A stretch of 64,000 nt of DNA, from positions 62,001 through 126,000 of the forward strand of contig CAKTTY010000002.1 in NCBI GenBank assembly GCA_934617065.1, in the 5' to 3' direction. Position numbers and translations under genes: made by a program. The notes beneath the pieces are model-generated. The model was given only the letters and a program-made list of their open reading frames with translations. It did no database searches and was not told the DNA's origin. Position 1 is the stretch's first letter. Each line of letters begins with the position of its first letter. Below are positions 49,392 through 58,242 of the stretch, in pieces. The stretch comes from an uncultured Eggerthellaceae bacterium. GTDB lineage: Bacteria > Actinomycetota > Coriobacteriia > Coriobacteriales > Eggerthellaceae.

Positions 49392-50033
49392 GGGGATTCC
49401 TTTCATCGTTTCTATGATACGGGTCATAGCTCTGTTTTGTGCATGGATTGCTGCTATTCGCTCATGAGCAGCCGATTTCTGGTTATTGCTTAGGTTTGCT
49501 GTCCCAATTTGCCTGCGATTGGCATTCTGTCCCGCCGCCAAAACAACTTTTCGCGCGATTTTGCAAGAAAATTGCGATTACGGACGATTGAGACTCGCAA
49601 GTTTGGGTTATTTTTGGGCAAATCTCATCGTTTGAGGGTCGGAATCGCCGTTTTGCGCCAAATGCAATTTGCTGAGGAATCCCTAATCGCAATTTTCTTG
49701 CAAATTGAACCGAAATTTTGTTTTTGGCCTTCGTATTTGCGGGCGCTTCTGCGGTGAGCGCCCCTGCGACTCAAGTGCGGCACCCTCTTTGCATGTGAGC
49801 GTAATGAATTTGCGCGTGAGTGGAGGGGCGATTCCCGCCACTGGGGGAATTAGCTCGCTTGCCGATGAAGCATGTGGTGGGCAAGCGTGGATTGGCATGC
49901 TGGCTACCATTGAATGCAGTGGACACCTGCCAGAACCCGCTTAGCCCTTCTTCGACGGGTTCGGTCCCTGCCTGATGCTAGTGCGTTGGGCAGGGCCTGT
50001 CCGCAAAACGCACACGAATCCGGAAGGAGACCT
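49392..50033. other. 642-bp intergenic region with a 21-bp inverted repeat
   Basis: No gene supported. A perfect 21-bp inverted repeat (left arm 49560-49580, beginning TTTGCAAGAAAATT; right arm 49684-49704, ending CTTGCAAA) encloses 103 nt. Around it are repeated CAATTTGC and TTTTGGGC-like words. Near 49969-49998 a CCTGCC/GGCAGG stem precedes the 2-hydroxyacid dehydrogenase gene. Confidence 0.6.
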
Positions 50034-50981
50034 ATGAAGATCGCTGTCCTGGAACCGCTGGGAATATCCGACGATAGCCTGCGTGGCCTGCTTGCCAAGG
50101 CAACTGACGGCCATGAAGTTGAGGTGGTAACGTATCCCGACCGTAAAGAGGACGAGGCTTCGCTGATCGAGCGCAGCGCCGATGCCGACATCGTGGTGGT
50201 GTCAAATATCAAATATCCCGCTTCCGTGATGGAGAAGAACCCCAACCTTAAGTATGTGTGCGTTGCATTCACCGGTTACGACCATGTTGATATGGCGTAT
50301 TGCCGCGAGCACGGCATCCAGGTTTCCAACTGTGCTGGCTATTCCACGGTTGCTGTTGCCGATTTGGTGTTCGGTTTGACCTTGGACGTTCTGCGCAACA
50401 TTTCTACTCTGAACGCTATTGTTCGTCAGGGCGGTACGAAGGACGGGCTGGTGGGGCCCGAGCTGGAAGGAAAGCGCTTTGGCGTTGTTGGCGCTGGCGC
50501 TATCGGCTCGCGTGTGATGCGTATCGCCCAGGCGTTTGGCTGCGAAGTGGTGTGCTACTCCCGCACCAAGAAGGACATTCCGGGCGTTGAGTTTATCGAG
50601 TTGGACGAACTGCTGAAGACGTCCGATGTGGTAAGCCTGCATATCCCGCAGACTCCTGAAACCACGGGTCTTATCGGCGCGGAGAAGATCGCGCTCATGA
50701 AGCCCACGGCGGTGCTTATTAATTGCGCTCGTGGCCCTGTCGTCGATTCCGAGGCGCTTGCTGCTGCACTCAATGAGGGTCGTATTGCTGGTGCCGGTAT
50801 CGATGTTTTGGAGATGGAGCCTCCGTTCCTTGCCGATCATCCCCTTTTGAACAGCAAGAACACGGTAGTAACGCCCCACGTTGCCTTCGCCTCGCATCAG
50901 GCTATGGAAAAGCGTGCTGTTATCGTGGCAGGCAATGTTGCGTCCTACCTGGAAGGCAACACGGCAAACCTGGTTTCATAG
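50034..50981 (+). CDS. D-isomer-specific 2-hydroxyacid dehydrogenase
   Basis: 315 aa. ATG 50034 follows GGAAGGAG. The NAD-binding Rossmann motif is GVVGAGAIGSRVM, the catalytic Arg is in INCARGPVVD, the Glu is near EMEPP and the catalytic His is in TPHVAFAS. VCVAFTGYDHVDMAYCREHGI is the usual substrate-domain segment. Family members reduce 2-oxoacids to D-2-hydroxyacids (for example D-lactate, hydroxypyruvate, 2-hydroxyisocaproate). In a genome with 2-hydroxyacyl-CoA dehydratase activators, a role in supplying a 2-hydroxyacid for amino-acid fermentation is attractive but unproven. The gene is followed by an inverted repeat enclosing its terminator. Confidence 0.92.
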   Translation: MKIAVLEPLGISDDSLRGLLAKATDGHEVEVVTYPDRKEDEASLIERSADADIVVVSNIKYPASVMEKNPNLKYVCVAFTGYDHVDMAYCREHGIQVSNCAGYSTVAVADLVFGLTLDVLRNISTLNAIVRQGGTKDGLVGPELEGKRFGVVGAGAIGSRVMRIAQAFGCEVVCYSRTKKDIPGVEFIELDELLKTSDVVSLHIPQTPETTGLIGAEKIALMKPTAVLINCARGPVVDSEALAAALNEGRIAGAGIDVLEMEPPFLADHPLLNSKNTVVTPHVAFASHQAMEKRAVIVAGNVASYLEGNTANLVS

Positions 50982-50983
50982 CA

Positions 50984-51118
50984 AGTGGGAAAATGGGGAC
51001 AGGTACCAGATTCCCACTTAGACATGGTTTGCAAAGGCAGGGCCTCGCTTGTGCAATTGTTTGCAAGCGAGGCCCTGTTTGTTAGGTGGGAATCTGGTAC
51101 CTGTCCCCATTTTCCCAC
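50984..51118. repeat. Long inverted repeat enclosing a terminator
   Basis: Left arm 50984-51018 and right arm 51086-51118 are perfectly complementary over 33 bp (modules GTGGGAAAATGGGGACAGG and TACCAGATTCCCAC). The interior holds the terminator of the 2-hydroxyacid dehydrogenase gene, whose stop is 3 bp before the left arm. Same family as 18331-18469 and 42358-42427. Confidence 0.92.
51038..51083 (+). terminator. Intrinsic terminator inside the inverted repeat
   Basis: Stem CAGGGCCTCGCTTG (51038-51051) / CAAGCGAGGCCCTG (51064-51077), followed by TTTGTT. Confidence 0.9.
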
Positions 51119-51209
51119 CTGTCCCAATCCTGTTATTGGCTCAGCCTAATACCGGCTATGGGGAATGGCGGGGTACCGAACGGGATCGCCGACGCTCATA
51201 ATTGCAGTC

Positions 51210-51731
51210 ATGCACAAGCTTTACTTCGCATACGGATCAAACATGGACTTCGATCAGATGAAGTTCCGCTGCCCTGGGGCTGAATACCTAGGCGTGGCAA
51301 CGCTGCCCAATTACGAGCTGAAAATGGATGCAGCGGGCTTCGCAACGGTAACCCCCGCACCGGGCAAGCATGTGCAGGGCGCGTTGTGGGATTTGAGCAA
51401 CGCCAACGAGAACAAGATGGACGGCTTCGAGGGTGTTTCCTCTCACTGCTACGAGAAGAACTACGTGGAAGTGCAATACGCCGGCAACCACACCGAAAAC
51501 ACCATCATCTCGGGCGCATTCGGCTTCGGCGAGTTCGAGCCGGCGGCACAGGATGCCTACACGCTTGAAGCGCTTATCTATCTTTCCCTGCGCGGACCGT
51601 TTTACGATTGGTCGTTCCGCGAAGATTACGTAACCAAAGTACGAAATGGCGCCGCTGGTATTGGTGTCGACGCACATACCCTCAACCAGTTGCAGAACAT
51701 ACAGATCATTCCCAACGCGCATGTTGCTTAA
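51210..51731 (+). CDS. Gamma-glutamylcyclotransferase-like (AIG2-fold) protein
   Basis: 173 aa. MHKLYFAYGSNM gives the diagnostic YGSN oxyanion loop. The fold continues with RCPGAEYLGVATLPNYEL and VQGALWDLSNANENKMDGFEG, where the catalytic glutamate is expected. ATG 51210 is chosen because the family begins there; no good Shine-Dalgarno is visible. The last third (AQDAYTLEALIYLSLRG through AAGIGVDAHTLNQL) is also typical. It may release 5-oxoproline from gamma-glutamyl compounds, which would connect with the gamma-glutamylcysteine ligase at 26.9 kb, but specificity cannot be read here. Confidence 0.82.
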   Translation: MHKLYFAYGSNMDFDQMKFRCPGAEYLGVATLPNYELKMDAAGFATVTPAPGKHVQGALWDLSNANENKMDGFEGVSSHCYEKNYVEVQYAGNHTENTIISGAFGFGEFEPAAQDAYTLEALIYLSLRGPFYDWSFREDYVTKVRNGAAGIGVDAHTLNQLQNIQIIPNAHVA

Positions 51732-51738
51732 GTTGTAA

Positions 51739-51871
51739 CGCCGCTCAATGAGCGGCGCTTGATATAGAGGCAGCCAAACCCTCTTGCCTTGCGAATCCGC
51801 CGCTTCACTAACTCACAACAATTCATTGCTATCCTTTGAATAAAAGTATCCAGGCGCTCTTTGGGGCGCCT
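51739..51871 (+). terminator. Two short hairpins after the cyclotransferase gene
   Basis: CGCCGCT-CAATG-AGCGGCG (51739-51757) lacks a T run. AGGCGC-TCTTTGG-GGCGCCT (51853-51872) ends in TTATTG, 20 bp before the MFS start. Either may be a weak terminator or leader structure. Confidence 0.4.
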
Positions 51872-51892
51872 TATTGTTCGGAAGGGAAGCGC

Positions 51893-53152
51893 ATGACGGT
51901 TTTGGGTAGCGTGAAGCGCCACTATGAAAAGGTTATCTGCGTTTGCTGCTTCTTGATTCTGTTTACCAATATCGGACTGCCCTCAACTTCGTTTTCCGTA
52001 TATCAGCCCTATCTTGTTGCCATTCCGGGGGTCGGGCATGCGGGCGGTTCGGTAATCCTGTCGGTGCGCACGTTTGTTTCTCTTGTTGCCATGTTCTTTG
52101 TGGCGCGCTATTACAGCTGGCTCAATTGTCGCATCGGCGCTTTTGTTGCCTCGATTTGCGTAGCTATCGGCTTCGGCCTGTATGCGCTTAACACCGAAAG
52201 CTATGCTGGCCTATGCGTTGCCTCGGTGTTTACCGGGTTGGGGTATGGCTTGGGCGGCATGATCTGCTCAACCATGCTTATCGGCCGCTGGTTCGAGACG
52301 AATGTGGCAACGGTTGCGGGCATTGCTGCCGTGGGCTCAGGCGTTGCTGCGGTGGTTTTGCCGCCCATCGTGGTTGCGGTGGTGAATGCCACTTCGCTTT
52401 TTGCTGCATTTGCCCTGGAAGCAGCCTTGGCGTTGATGCTGGGGCTTTTGGTGTTTGCGTTGCTGCGCAATTTCCCCGAAGACATGGGCTTGAAGCCCTA
52501 TGTTTCGAAGAAAGCCGAAAAGGGCACGGGCAAGCCGAAGCGCGCTCGCGTGAACAGAGATGTGCCCCATTCGTTTCTGCCTGTGTTGATGGTTGCCATG
52601 ATATTCGTGGGTTGCGCAAGCGTGGGCGGCAATGGCTACCTGGGCGTCCTATTCACTTCTGAAGGGTTTTCGACCGAAGCCGCAGCGGCCCTCATCGCAG
52701 TGAGCGGTGCTTGTTTGATGGTGTCAAAGCTCTTCAACGGGGTTATTTTCGATGTCATTGGCACGCGCAACGGTTCGGTGCTGTTCTTCCTTCTCTTTAT
52801 TGGAGGAACGGGTCTTCTGTGCTTGAGCGATATGGGGTCAAGCTGGTTGGCCACAGCTGCCGCAGTCATGTTTGGCCTGGGCCTTTCCCTGGGCACGGTG
52901 GGCATTTCGGTGTGGTCCATTGAACTTGCACCAAAGGGCAGGGAAGTGCAGACCATTCGCAACTTTCAAATTTGCTATGCCCTGGGTGGCTTTATCTTCA
53001 TGCTGCTGCCGGGCTTTCTTGCCGAGGCGTTTGGCACCTACTTGGTTTCCTATGTGGCGTTGTTCTTTATGCTCATTGCTGCTGCGACGGTGATCGTGGG
53101 GTTGTACACCGTCTGCGACCTAAAGGCGGCTCGCAACGGTAAGGGTCGCTAG
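51893..53152 (+). CDS. Major facilitator superfamily transporter (OFA/MCT-like)
   Basis: 419 aa from ATG 51893, preceded by GGAAGGGA; an upstream in-frame ATG at 51836 lacks a site. Twelve predicted membrane spans in two sixes, joined by a basic loop (YVSKKAEKGTGKPKRARVNRD, about 205-225). The layout, with GLGYGLGGMICSTMLIGRWFE in TM4 and GLGLSLGTVGISVWSIELAPKGRE in the second half, resembles oxalate/formate- or monocarboxylate-type antiporters. Substrate unknown. It follows the 2-hydroxyacid dehydrogenase region, so a hydroxy- or oxoacid substrate is possible. Confidence 0.85.
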   Translation: MTVLGSVKRHYEKVICVCCFLILFTNIGLPSTSFSVYQPYLVAIPGVGHAGGSVILSVRTFVSLVAMFFVARYYSWLNCRIGAFVASICVAIGFGLYALNTESYAGLCVASVFTGLGYGLGGMICSTMLIGRWFETNVATVAGIAAVGSGVAAVVLPPIVVAVVNATSLFAAFALEAALALMLGLLVFALLRNFPEDMGLKPYVSKKAEKGTGKPKRARVNRDVPHSFLPVLMVAMIFVGCASVGGNGYLGVLFTSEGFSTEAAAALIAVSGACLMVSKLFNGVIFDVIGTRNGSVLFFLLFIGGTGLLCLSDMGSSWLATAAAVMFGLGLSLGTVGISVWSIELAPKGREVQTIRNFQICYALGGFIFMLLPGFLAEAFGTYLVSYVALFFMLIAAATVIVGLYTVCDLKAARNGKGR

Positions 53153-53581
53153 GCGGGGCTTGCCCTGTTTTGTTAACTCCCCTCTCGTGTTGCCCGTATC
53201 GGCAAAGCGGGACGTTTGTGGTATTCGAATGGCATTCGGAAAGCTGTAATGCAGGTTCACTCCAGCGTGAAACAGGTGGTTTGAGCACGGTATTTTTTGC
53301 CTCTGACCAGCATATTTACAATGATTGCTGCCAGAAGCGGCACGTTTGCCCTTCTCGCTGTTCCCCTTCTTGCTTATGGCGGTTCGCGGGGCTCGTTCCA
53401 AACGTAACAATGATTAACTCCGCTTTACATTTATGTAAGATTTCGCTTGCTAAGCTTGCATCCGCAATAAGGGAAACCATGCGGATTTGCGGGCGGCAGA
53501 AACTCGGGTGAAGCTCGTCAAAAACTCTGGTAATTCCCTTTGCGCGTGATTGTGAATGAAAAGGGAGGAACAGAGAAAGAC
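53153..53581. other. 429-bp region upstream of the Pit transporter
   Basis: No gene supported. A palindrome TTACAT-TT-ATGTAA (53425-53438) lies about 145 bp upstream of the Pit start and could be an operator. No canonical promoter pair identified with confidence. Confidence 0.4.
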
Positions 53582-54739
53582 ATGGATATCGCAACACTGG
53601 TTGTCGTTGTGCTGGTTATCGCGGTGGCGTTAACGTTCGACTTCACGAATGGCTTTCACGATACGGCAAACGCCATGGCAACCTCAATTGCAACGGGTGC
53701 GTTGAAGCCGAAGACGGCGGTTATCGCAGCCGGTACGTTGAACCTGATTGGTGCCTTTTTGTCCACTGAGGTGGCAAAAACCATTTCGGGCGGCATCATC
53801 AATGAGCAACAAGTTACCATCGGTGCCGAATTCATATTTGCTGGATTGGTAGGCGCCATTCTGTGGAACCTGATGACGTGGCTGGTTGGCCTTCCTTCAA
53901 GCTCTTCCCATGCGCTGTTCGGTGGCTTGGTAGGCGCGGTAATCGTGGGCGCAGGCGTTGAGGGCGTTAACTTCGGCGCTGTTGTTGCCAAGGTTCTTGT
54001 TCCTGCTCTTATTTCTCCTATCGTTGCCGGCCTGGCGGCATTCGTGGCGGTGAAATTAATATATTTCATTGTTCGCAAGCTGGATGAAAAGTATGTTGAA
54101 ACGGGCTTTCGCCACGGCCAGACCATCACGGCATGTCTGGTAGCGCTTTCCCATGGTACCAACGATGCTCAGAAGACCATGGGCATCATCACCCTTACGC
54201 TTATCGCCGTCGGTTTGCAACCTTCTGGTTCTGGTCCTCAGCTGTGGGTTATCGCCGTGTGCGGTCTTGCAATTGCCTTGGGTACCTATATGGGCGGCTG
54301 GCGCGTAATCCGTACGCTGGGCAAGGGTCTTACTGAAATCGCAACGCCTCAGGGTTTTGCTGCAGAGGCTAGCTCGGCAACCACCATCTTGGTTTCTTCC
54401 CACTTGGGCTTCGCTCTTTCCACTACGCAGGTTTGCTCCGGTTCCATCATCGGCTCCGGTTTGGGCAAGAAGGGCGGCACGATCGACTGGAAGGTTGCCG
54501 CTCGCATGCTCATTGCCTGGTTGGTAACGTTCCCTGCTGCGGGTGTAATTGGTGCTGCTGCCTGCGCCGTTGCCAAGATCAACGTTTGGGGTACGCTTGC
54601 TGTTGCCGCAATCGCCGTTGTCGCAGCGCTCATCATCTTCAGGCTCTCGCGCCGCAACCCCGTTAATGCGATGAACGTAAATGAAGGCTCGGAAGTCAAG
54701 GTAAACGCCAAGGCTGCAACGGCCGCGGCTGCAGCGTAG
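53582..54739 (+). CDS. pit: Inorganic phosphate transporter, PiT family
   Basis: 385 aa, start at ATG 53582 (MDIATLVV), where the first membrane span begins; GGAGG lies about 14 nt upstream, rather far. Two family signatures are visible: FDFTNGFHDTANAMATSIATGAL and ALSHGTNDAQKTMGIITL, plus GLPSSSSHALFGGLVGA and LGFALSTTQVCSGSIIGSGLG. It imports metal-phosphate (or sulfate-like) by H+ or Na+ symport. The C-terminus ends in an Ala-rich tail. It is followed at 12 bp by a two-helix protein and then UspA, forming an operon. The usual PhoU-like DUF47 partner is absent. Confidence 0.93.
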   Translation: MDIATLVVVVLVIAVALTFDFTNGFHDTANAMATSIATGALKPKTAVIAAGTLNLIGAFLSTEVAKTISGGIINEQQVTIGAEFIFAGLVGAILWNLMTWLVGLPSSSSHALFGGLVGAVIVGAGVEGVNFGAVVAKVLVPALISPIVAGLAAFVAVKLIYFIVRKLDEKYVETGFRHGQTITACLVALSHGTNDAQKTMGIITLTLIAVGLQPSGSGPQLWVIAVCGLAIALGTYMGGWRVIRTLGKGLTEIATPQGFAAEASSATTILVSSHLGFALSTTQVCSGSIIGSGLGKKGGTIDWKVAARMLIAWLVTFPAAGVIGAAACAVAKINVWGTLAVAAIAVVAALIIFRLSRRNPVNAMNVNEGSEVKVNAKAATAAAAA

Positions 54740-54751
54740 AAAGGGAATCAC

Positions 54752-54982
54752 ATGCAAGAACTTATGAATTTTGCAACGGTTCTGATCGTTGCGGTGGGCA
54801 TTGCCGGTTGCATTGGCGTGATGTACGCATCGGGCCTGCGCCTATGGTCAAAGAGCGGTGCTCCTGAAGGTGGAGACGGCTCCCCCAATTACCTGTTTCG
54901 ATTCGCTTCGGTGGCATGTTTTGCGGCATGCGTAGTCGTGGTGCTGTTCGCACTGTGGCTGATGATTCCGATGTTCCATTAA
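54752..54982 (+). CDS. Small two-helix membrane protein between Pit and UspA
   Basis: 76 aa with AAAGGGAA upstream of ATG 54752. Two membrane helices, LMNFATVLIVAVGIAGCIGVMYASG (about 4-28) and FRFASVACFAACVVVVLFALWLMIPMF (about 49-75), are separated by a short polar loop (LWSKSGAPEGGDGSPN). It sits 12 bp after pit and 18 bp before uspA, so it is part of the operon and may be an accessory subunit. No family recognised. Confidence 0.75.
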   Translation: MQELMNFATVLIVAVGIAGCIGVMYASGLRLWSKSGAPEGGDGSPNYLFRFASVACFAACVVVVLFALWLMIPMFH

Positions 54983-55000
54983 TAACGAGGGGATAAGAAC

Positions 55001-55867
55001 TTGGAAACTTTGGAAAGTATTCTGGTAGGCATCGACGGTAGCGAGCGAGGCAAGAAGGCACTGAAATGGGCTGCTCGTCTTGCCAACCGTGAAGGTGCTC
55101 ATCTGACGCTGCTTGCGGTAATCGACCCTGCATCCGATCAGCTTACCGGCTCCGACCATCGCGTTCTGCGCGAAGCGGTGGAAAACGTGCTGGGCGAAGC
55201 TCAGGAATTTGTTCGCGGCGACTACCCCGAGCTAGCCATGGACGCTTCGTATGTGAGCGGCGATATCGTAGAGGCGTTGGTCGGTGCGGCAGAAAGCCAC
55301 GACATGATCGTAATGGGCTCGCACCATGGCGCTTCGGTTGCAGAGCGCGTATGGGGTGCAAAGGGCCTGCGCGTTTCGGTTTCGGCAAGCGTTCCCACGG
55401 TGGTTGTTCCCGCTGACTGGGATCCCTACAACGAAGCCAAGGGCATTGTGGTAGGCGTTGGTCCTCAGGATGAGGTTAGCGACAAGGCTGTTGACCTGGG
55501 TGTCCATCTGGCGAAAGTTCTCGAAGAGCCGCTCGAGCTTATTTCTTCCTGGGGTATCCCCACCTTGCTTTCGCGCTCTGCTGAATTCATGGGCGGTGGC
55601 TTGGCCCCAGTTGGCGAATCGTTCCAGCGTAACCTCGACGCACGTGTTGCGGCTATTCGCGCAGCAGAGCCTGCTCTTGAGGTTGAAGGCTACTCGGTCG
55701 AGGCCCCTTCTCCTACGCAGGCATTGATGCAGCGGAGCAAGGACTGTCGTGTTCTGCTGTTGGGCACGCATGCTCGTTCCGCGGTAAGTAGGGCCTTGTT
55801 TGGCTCTACCACCTGTGGCGTGCTGGCTCACCTGCAGGTACCCACTGCGGTTGTGCCGATGGAATAG
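55001..55867 (+). CDS. Universal stress protein with tandem Usp domains
   Basis: 288 aa with two UspA folds, about 5-140 and 150-288. The first carries ILVGIDGSERGKKALKWAARLA and the ATP-binding MIVMGSHHGASVAERVWG region. The second has GIVVGVGPQDEVSDKAV and VLLLGTHARSAVSRALFGST. TTG 55001 is the likely start, with GAGGGG about 9 nt upstream and no ATG nearby. Third gene of the pit operon; it may sense nucleotide or ion status for the transporter. A strong terminator follows. Confidence 0.9.
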   Translation: METLESILVGIDGSERGKKALKWAARLANREGAHLTLLAVIDPASDQLTGSDHRVLREAVENVLGEAQEFVRGDYPELAMDASYVSGDIVEALVGAAESHDMIVMGSHHGASVAERVWGAKGLRVSVSASVPTVVVPADWDPYNEAKGIVVGVGPQDEVSDKAVDLGVHLAKVLEEPLELISSWGIPTLLSRSAEFMGGGLAPVGESFQRNLDARVAAIRAAEPALEVEGYSVEAPSPTQALMQRSKDCRVLLLGTHARSAVSRALFGSTTCGVLAHLQVPTAVVPME

Positions 55868-55882
55868 CGATCCTGATCGCAC

Positions 55883-55927
55883 AAAGCGCGTTGAGGCTGA
55901 TGCTTCAACGCGCTTTTTTGTTTTCAG
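55883..55927 (+). terminator. Intrinsic terminator of the pit-uspA operon
   Basis: Stem AAAGCGCGTTGA (55883-55894) / TCAACGCGCTTT (55905-55916), then TTTTGTTTTC. Confidence 0.94.
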
Positions 55928-56037
55928 CTAAAGGCAATGTATGGCTGCTGCTAGGAGAATATCTGGGCGACTGAGACGCGCCTGACGGGGGGCGATGCCC
56001 GCCCTACGGTGGCGCTGATCGGTGTGTGCTAGCGGCG

Positions 56038-57090
56038 CTATTCTTTCCTCCTCATCTCGAAGGAATCGGCGGGGTAGAAGCGGCGGTAGTTTTCGCAGGT
56101 GGTTAGCACTACGCGGCCTTCGTTTACCAGGTACACCAGGTGGGCGAAGGTTTCGCCTAGGGAATAGAATTTCTGGTCGATGGTCCATTCGTCCCAGTTG
56201 GGGTGCTTCCAGGATGCGCTGCGGGCGATGTCTATCAGGCTGGCGTGGCCTTCTTCCACCAGCTTGTACAGCTCTTCTAGGCGGTTGGCGTGGAAGCTTT
56301 TCAGGAAATCGACACGCTCGGCAACGCCGGTGAAGGGGCGGCCGTGACCGGGCAGGATCAGGTCAACGTCCAAGTTGCGCACCTTATCCAAGCTGGTAAG
56401 GAATTCGCGCAGGGCATCGTATGAGCACACCCAGCTCATGATGGTGGGCGTGATGCGTTCCAGCACGTGGTCGCCCGCGATGAGGATCTTTGCCGTGGGC
56501 TCGTAGAGGCAGATGTGCCAGTCGTCGTGACCAGGGGTGGTTATTACCTGGAAGCGGTAGTCGCCGTTGTGGTACACGTCTCCGTCGCCCAAGTAGAACA
56601 AATCGGGCTGGTTTTTCACTGGCAGCAGCTCCGCCGAAACGCGGTAGGTGGAAGCATCGCGCTTCTGCATGCTGCGCTCGTCGTAGGTGTTGGGGCGGGT
56701 AAGGTAGCTGATAAGCGGGTTGAACACACTAGCCTGCATGTTCATAAGGTTCTGCACTTCCTGGATGGAGTGCATGTTGGCGTACACGCGCATCCAACGG
56801 CGCCATACTCGGTCGAGGTTGCCGGTGTGGTCGGGGTGCGAATGAGTGAGCACGATCTCCACCGATTCCCAGCTGCGGCCCAGCTTGTGCAGAGCGTTGT
56901 CCAGCGCCTCCTCGCAGGCGGGATGGTTGAAGCCCACGTCTACGATGGTGGTTTTGTCTTCGCTCAGGATGAAGTACGAGTTCAGGTAATTCAGCGGATT
57001 GTCGGGAAGGGGCACCGGCACGCGCCAAATGCGCGGAAATACCTCTTCGATTTCACCGTTATTGTATTGGTCTGCGTAGTTCGCCGTCAT
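56038..57090 (-). CDS. Metallo-beta-lactamase-fold hydrolase (LACTB2-like)
   Basis: 350 aa, with AAGGAA upstream of ATG 57090. The metal motif is LTHSHPDHTGN (HxHxDH), with later ligands TTPGHDDWH, LIAGDHVLE and LILPGHGRP. A C-terminal winged-helix-like region (about 260-330) contains KFYSLGETFAHLVYLVNEGRV, similar in plan to the paralogue at 48285-49391. Substrate unknown; the family includes thioesterases and RNases. It stands alone between a terminator and the divergent TatD gene. Confidence 0.86.
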   Translation of the reverse strand: MTANYADQYNNGEIEEVFPRIWRVPVPLPDNPLNYLNSYFILSEDKTTIVDVGFNHPACEEALDNALHKLGRSWESVEIVLTHSHPDHTGNLDRVWRRWMRVYANMHSIQEVQNLMNMQASVFNPLISYLTRPNTYDERSMQKRDASTYRVSAELLPVKNQPDLFYLGDGDVYHNGDYRFQVITTPGHDDWHICLYEPTAKILIAGDHVLERITPTIMSWVCSYDALREFLTSLDKVRNLDVDLILPGHGRPFTGVAERVDFLKSFHANRLEELYKLVEEGHASLIDIARSASWKHPNWDEWTIDQKFYSLGETFAHLVYLVNEGRVVLTTCENYRRFYPADSFEMRRKE

Positions 57091-57233
57091 GATGGTTCCT
57101 TACAGAACGTGTTCATTGTTCTAAGAACCAGCGTAACGCAAAAGTTGCCGGGCGGTGCGGTAGGATGGGTGGCGTTGATGAATCGTGGGCGAGCGCTAAG
57201 TCCGACCTGCGAGTGAGCGGGGAGGTGCGGTAA

Positions 57234-58211
57234 GTGGCATTCTGCGGCGAAGAAGCGGAGGGGACAACGGCTCTGCTGCTTTCCGATGCCCATTTTCATT
57301 TGGGCTTCGTTTTGGACCCTGCCGGTTTTGTCATTGAAGCCCAGCGTGCCGGGTCGCTCGTCTTTGCTGCATCGGTTACTCCTGGCGAGTATCGGGATAC
57401 CAAAAGGGCGCTTAGCCGCACGTTCAACCTCACCCAGACGAACCTCGGCTCGGCCAGCGTGGACGCCAGAGAGGCGCTCTGCTGCGCGTTTGGTTCCAGC
57501 GAAGCGAAAGCCGAGGCGACCATCGGGACAGCTATGGGAGCGCTTCGTCGGGAGACAGCTCCTTCGCAGCTAGCTGTTGATTTCCCCTTCATCAGGTTTG
57601 CGGTGGGATTGCACCCTTGGTGGGTTTCCGTGGACGAAGACTGCCTTGCAGGAGAATTGCGTGCGTTTGATGCCGCTTTGTCTGAAACGCATTATGTGGG
57701 TGAAGTCGGCTTGGACTTCTCAAAGCGCAGAATAGCAACGCGCGATGCCCAGCTCTGTGCGTTTCGCCATATTGCAGGTGCCTGCGCGAAAGCGGGAGGC
57801 AAGGTTCTTTCCATTCACTGTGTTAAAGCATATGACGATGCTTTGAGCATTTTGAAAAGTTCGGGCTGTCTTGCGTCGTGCACCTGTATTTTCCATTGGT
57901 TCAGTGGCTCGTTCCCGCAGCTTGCGCAGGCGGTGGATGCTGGTTGTTTCTTTTCGGTTAGCGCGCGCATGCTCGAAACGAAAAAAGGACGCGAATACGC
58001 AAAGGCGATTCCCTTGCAAAAATTGCTTTTGGAAACCGACGCTCCTTCCGCGGTCGATCCCGAACGGGAGCATCCATCGATAGTTTATTCATATGACCAG
58101 ATGAGACATCAACTTGCCGAAACCCTACAGCTCCTAGCTCGAGTTAGGGATATTGGCGAGGCGGAACTTGCTGCTATGGTTCAGCAAAATGCTCGTGAGG
58201 TTTTTTCTTAG
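57234..58211 (+). CDS. TatD-family metal-dependent hydrolase
   Basis: 325 aa, GTG start at 57234 with GGAGGTG upstream. Metal ligands are visible in LSDAHFHLG (HxH), VGEVGLDFS (Glu), VLSIHCVKAY (His), CIFHWFSG (His) and LLLETDAPSA (Asp). TatD proteins are 3'-5' exonucleases for DNA repair or RNA decay. The N-terminal half has an insertion (about 70-110, RTFNLTQTNLGSASVDAREA and beyond) compared with the typical 260-aa protein, replacing the usual short loop. Confidence 0.87.
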   Translation: MAFCGEEAEGTTALLLSDAHFHLGFVLDPAGFVIEAQRAGSLVFAASVTPGEYRDTKRALSRTFNLTQTNLGSASVDAREALCCAFGSSEAKAEATIGTAMGALRRETAPSQLAVDFPFIRFAVGLHPWWVSVDEDCLAGELRAFDAALSETHYVGEVGLDFSKRRIATRDAQLCAFRHIAGACAKAGGKVLSIHCVKAYDDALSILKSSGCLASCTCIFHWFSGSFPQLAQAVDAGCFFSVSARMLETKKGREYAKAIPLQKLLLETDAPSAVDPEREHPSIVYSYDQMRHQLAETLQLLARVRDIGEAELAAMVQQNAREVFS

Positions 58212-58242
58212 TTCATGCGCTTGCGGCGCTATTATGGGCGCT

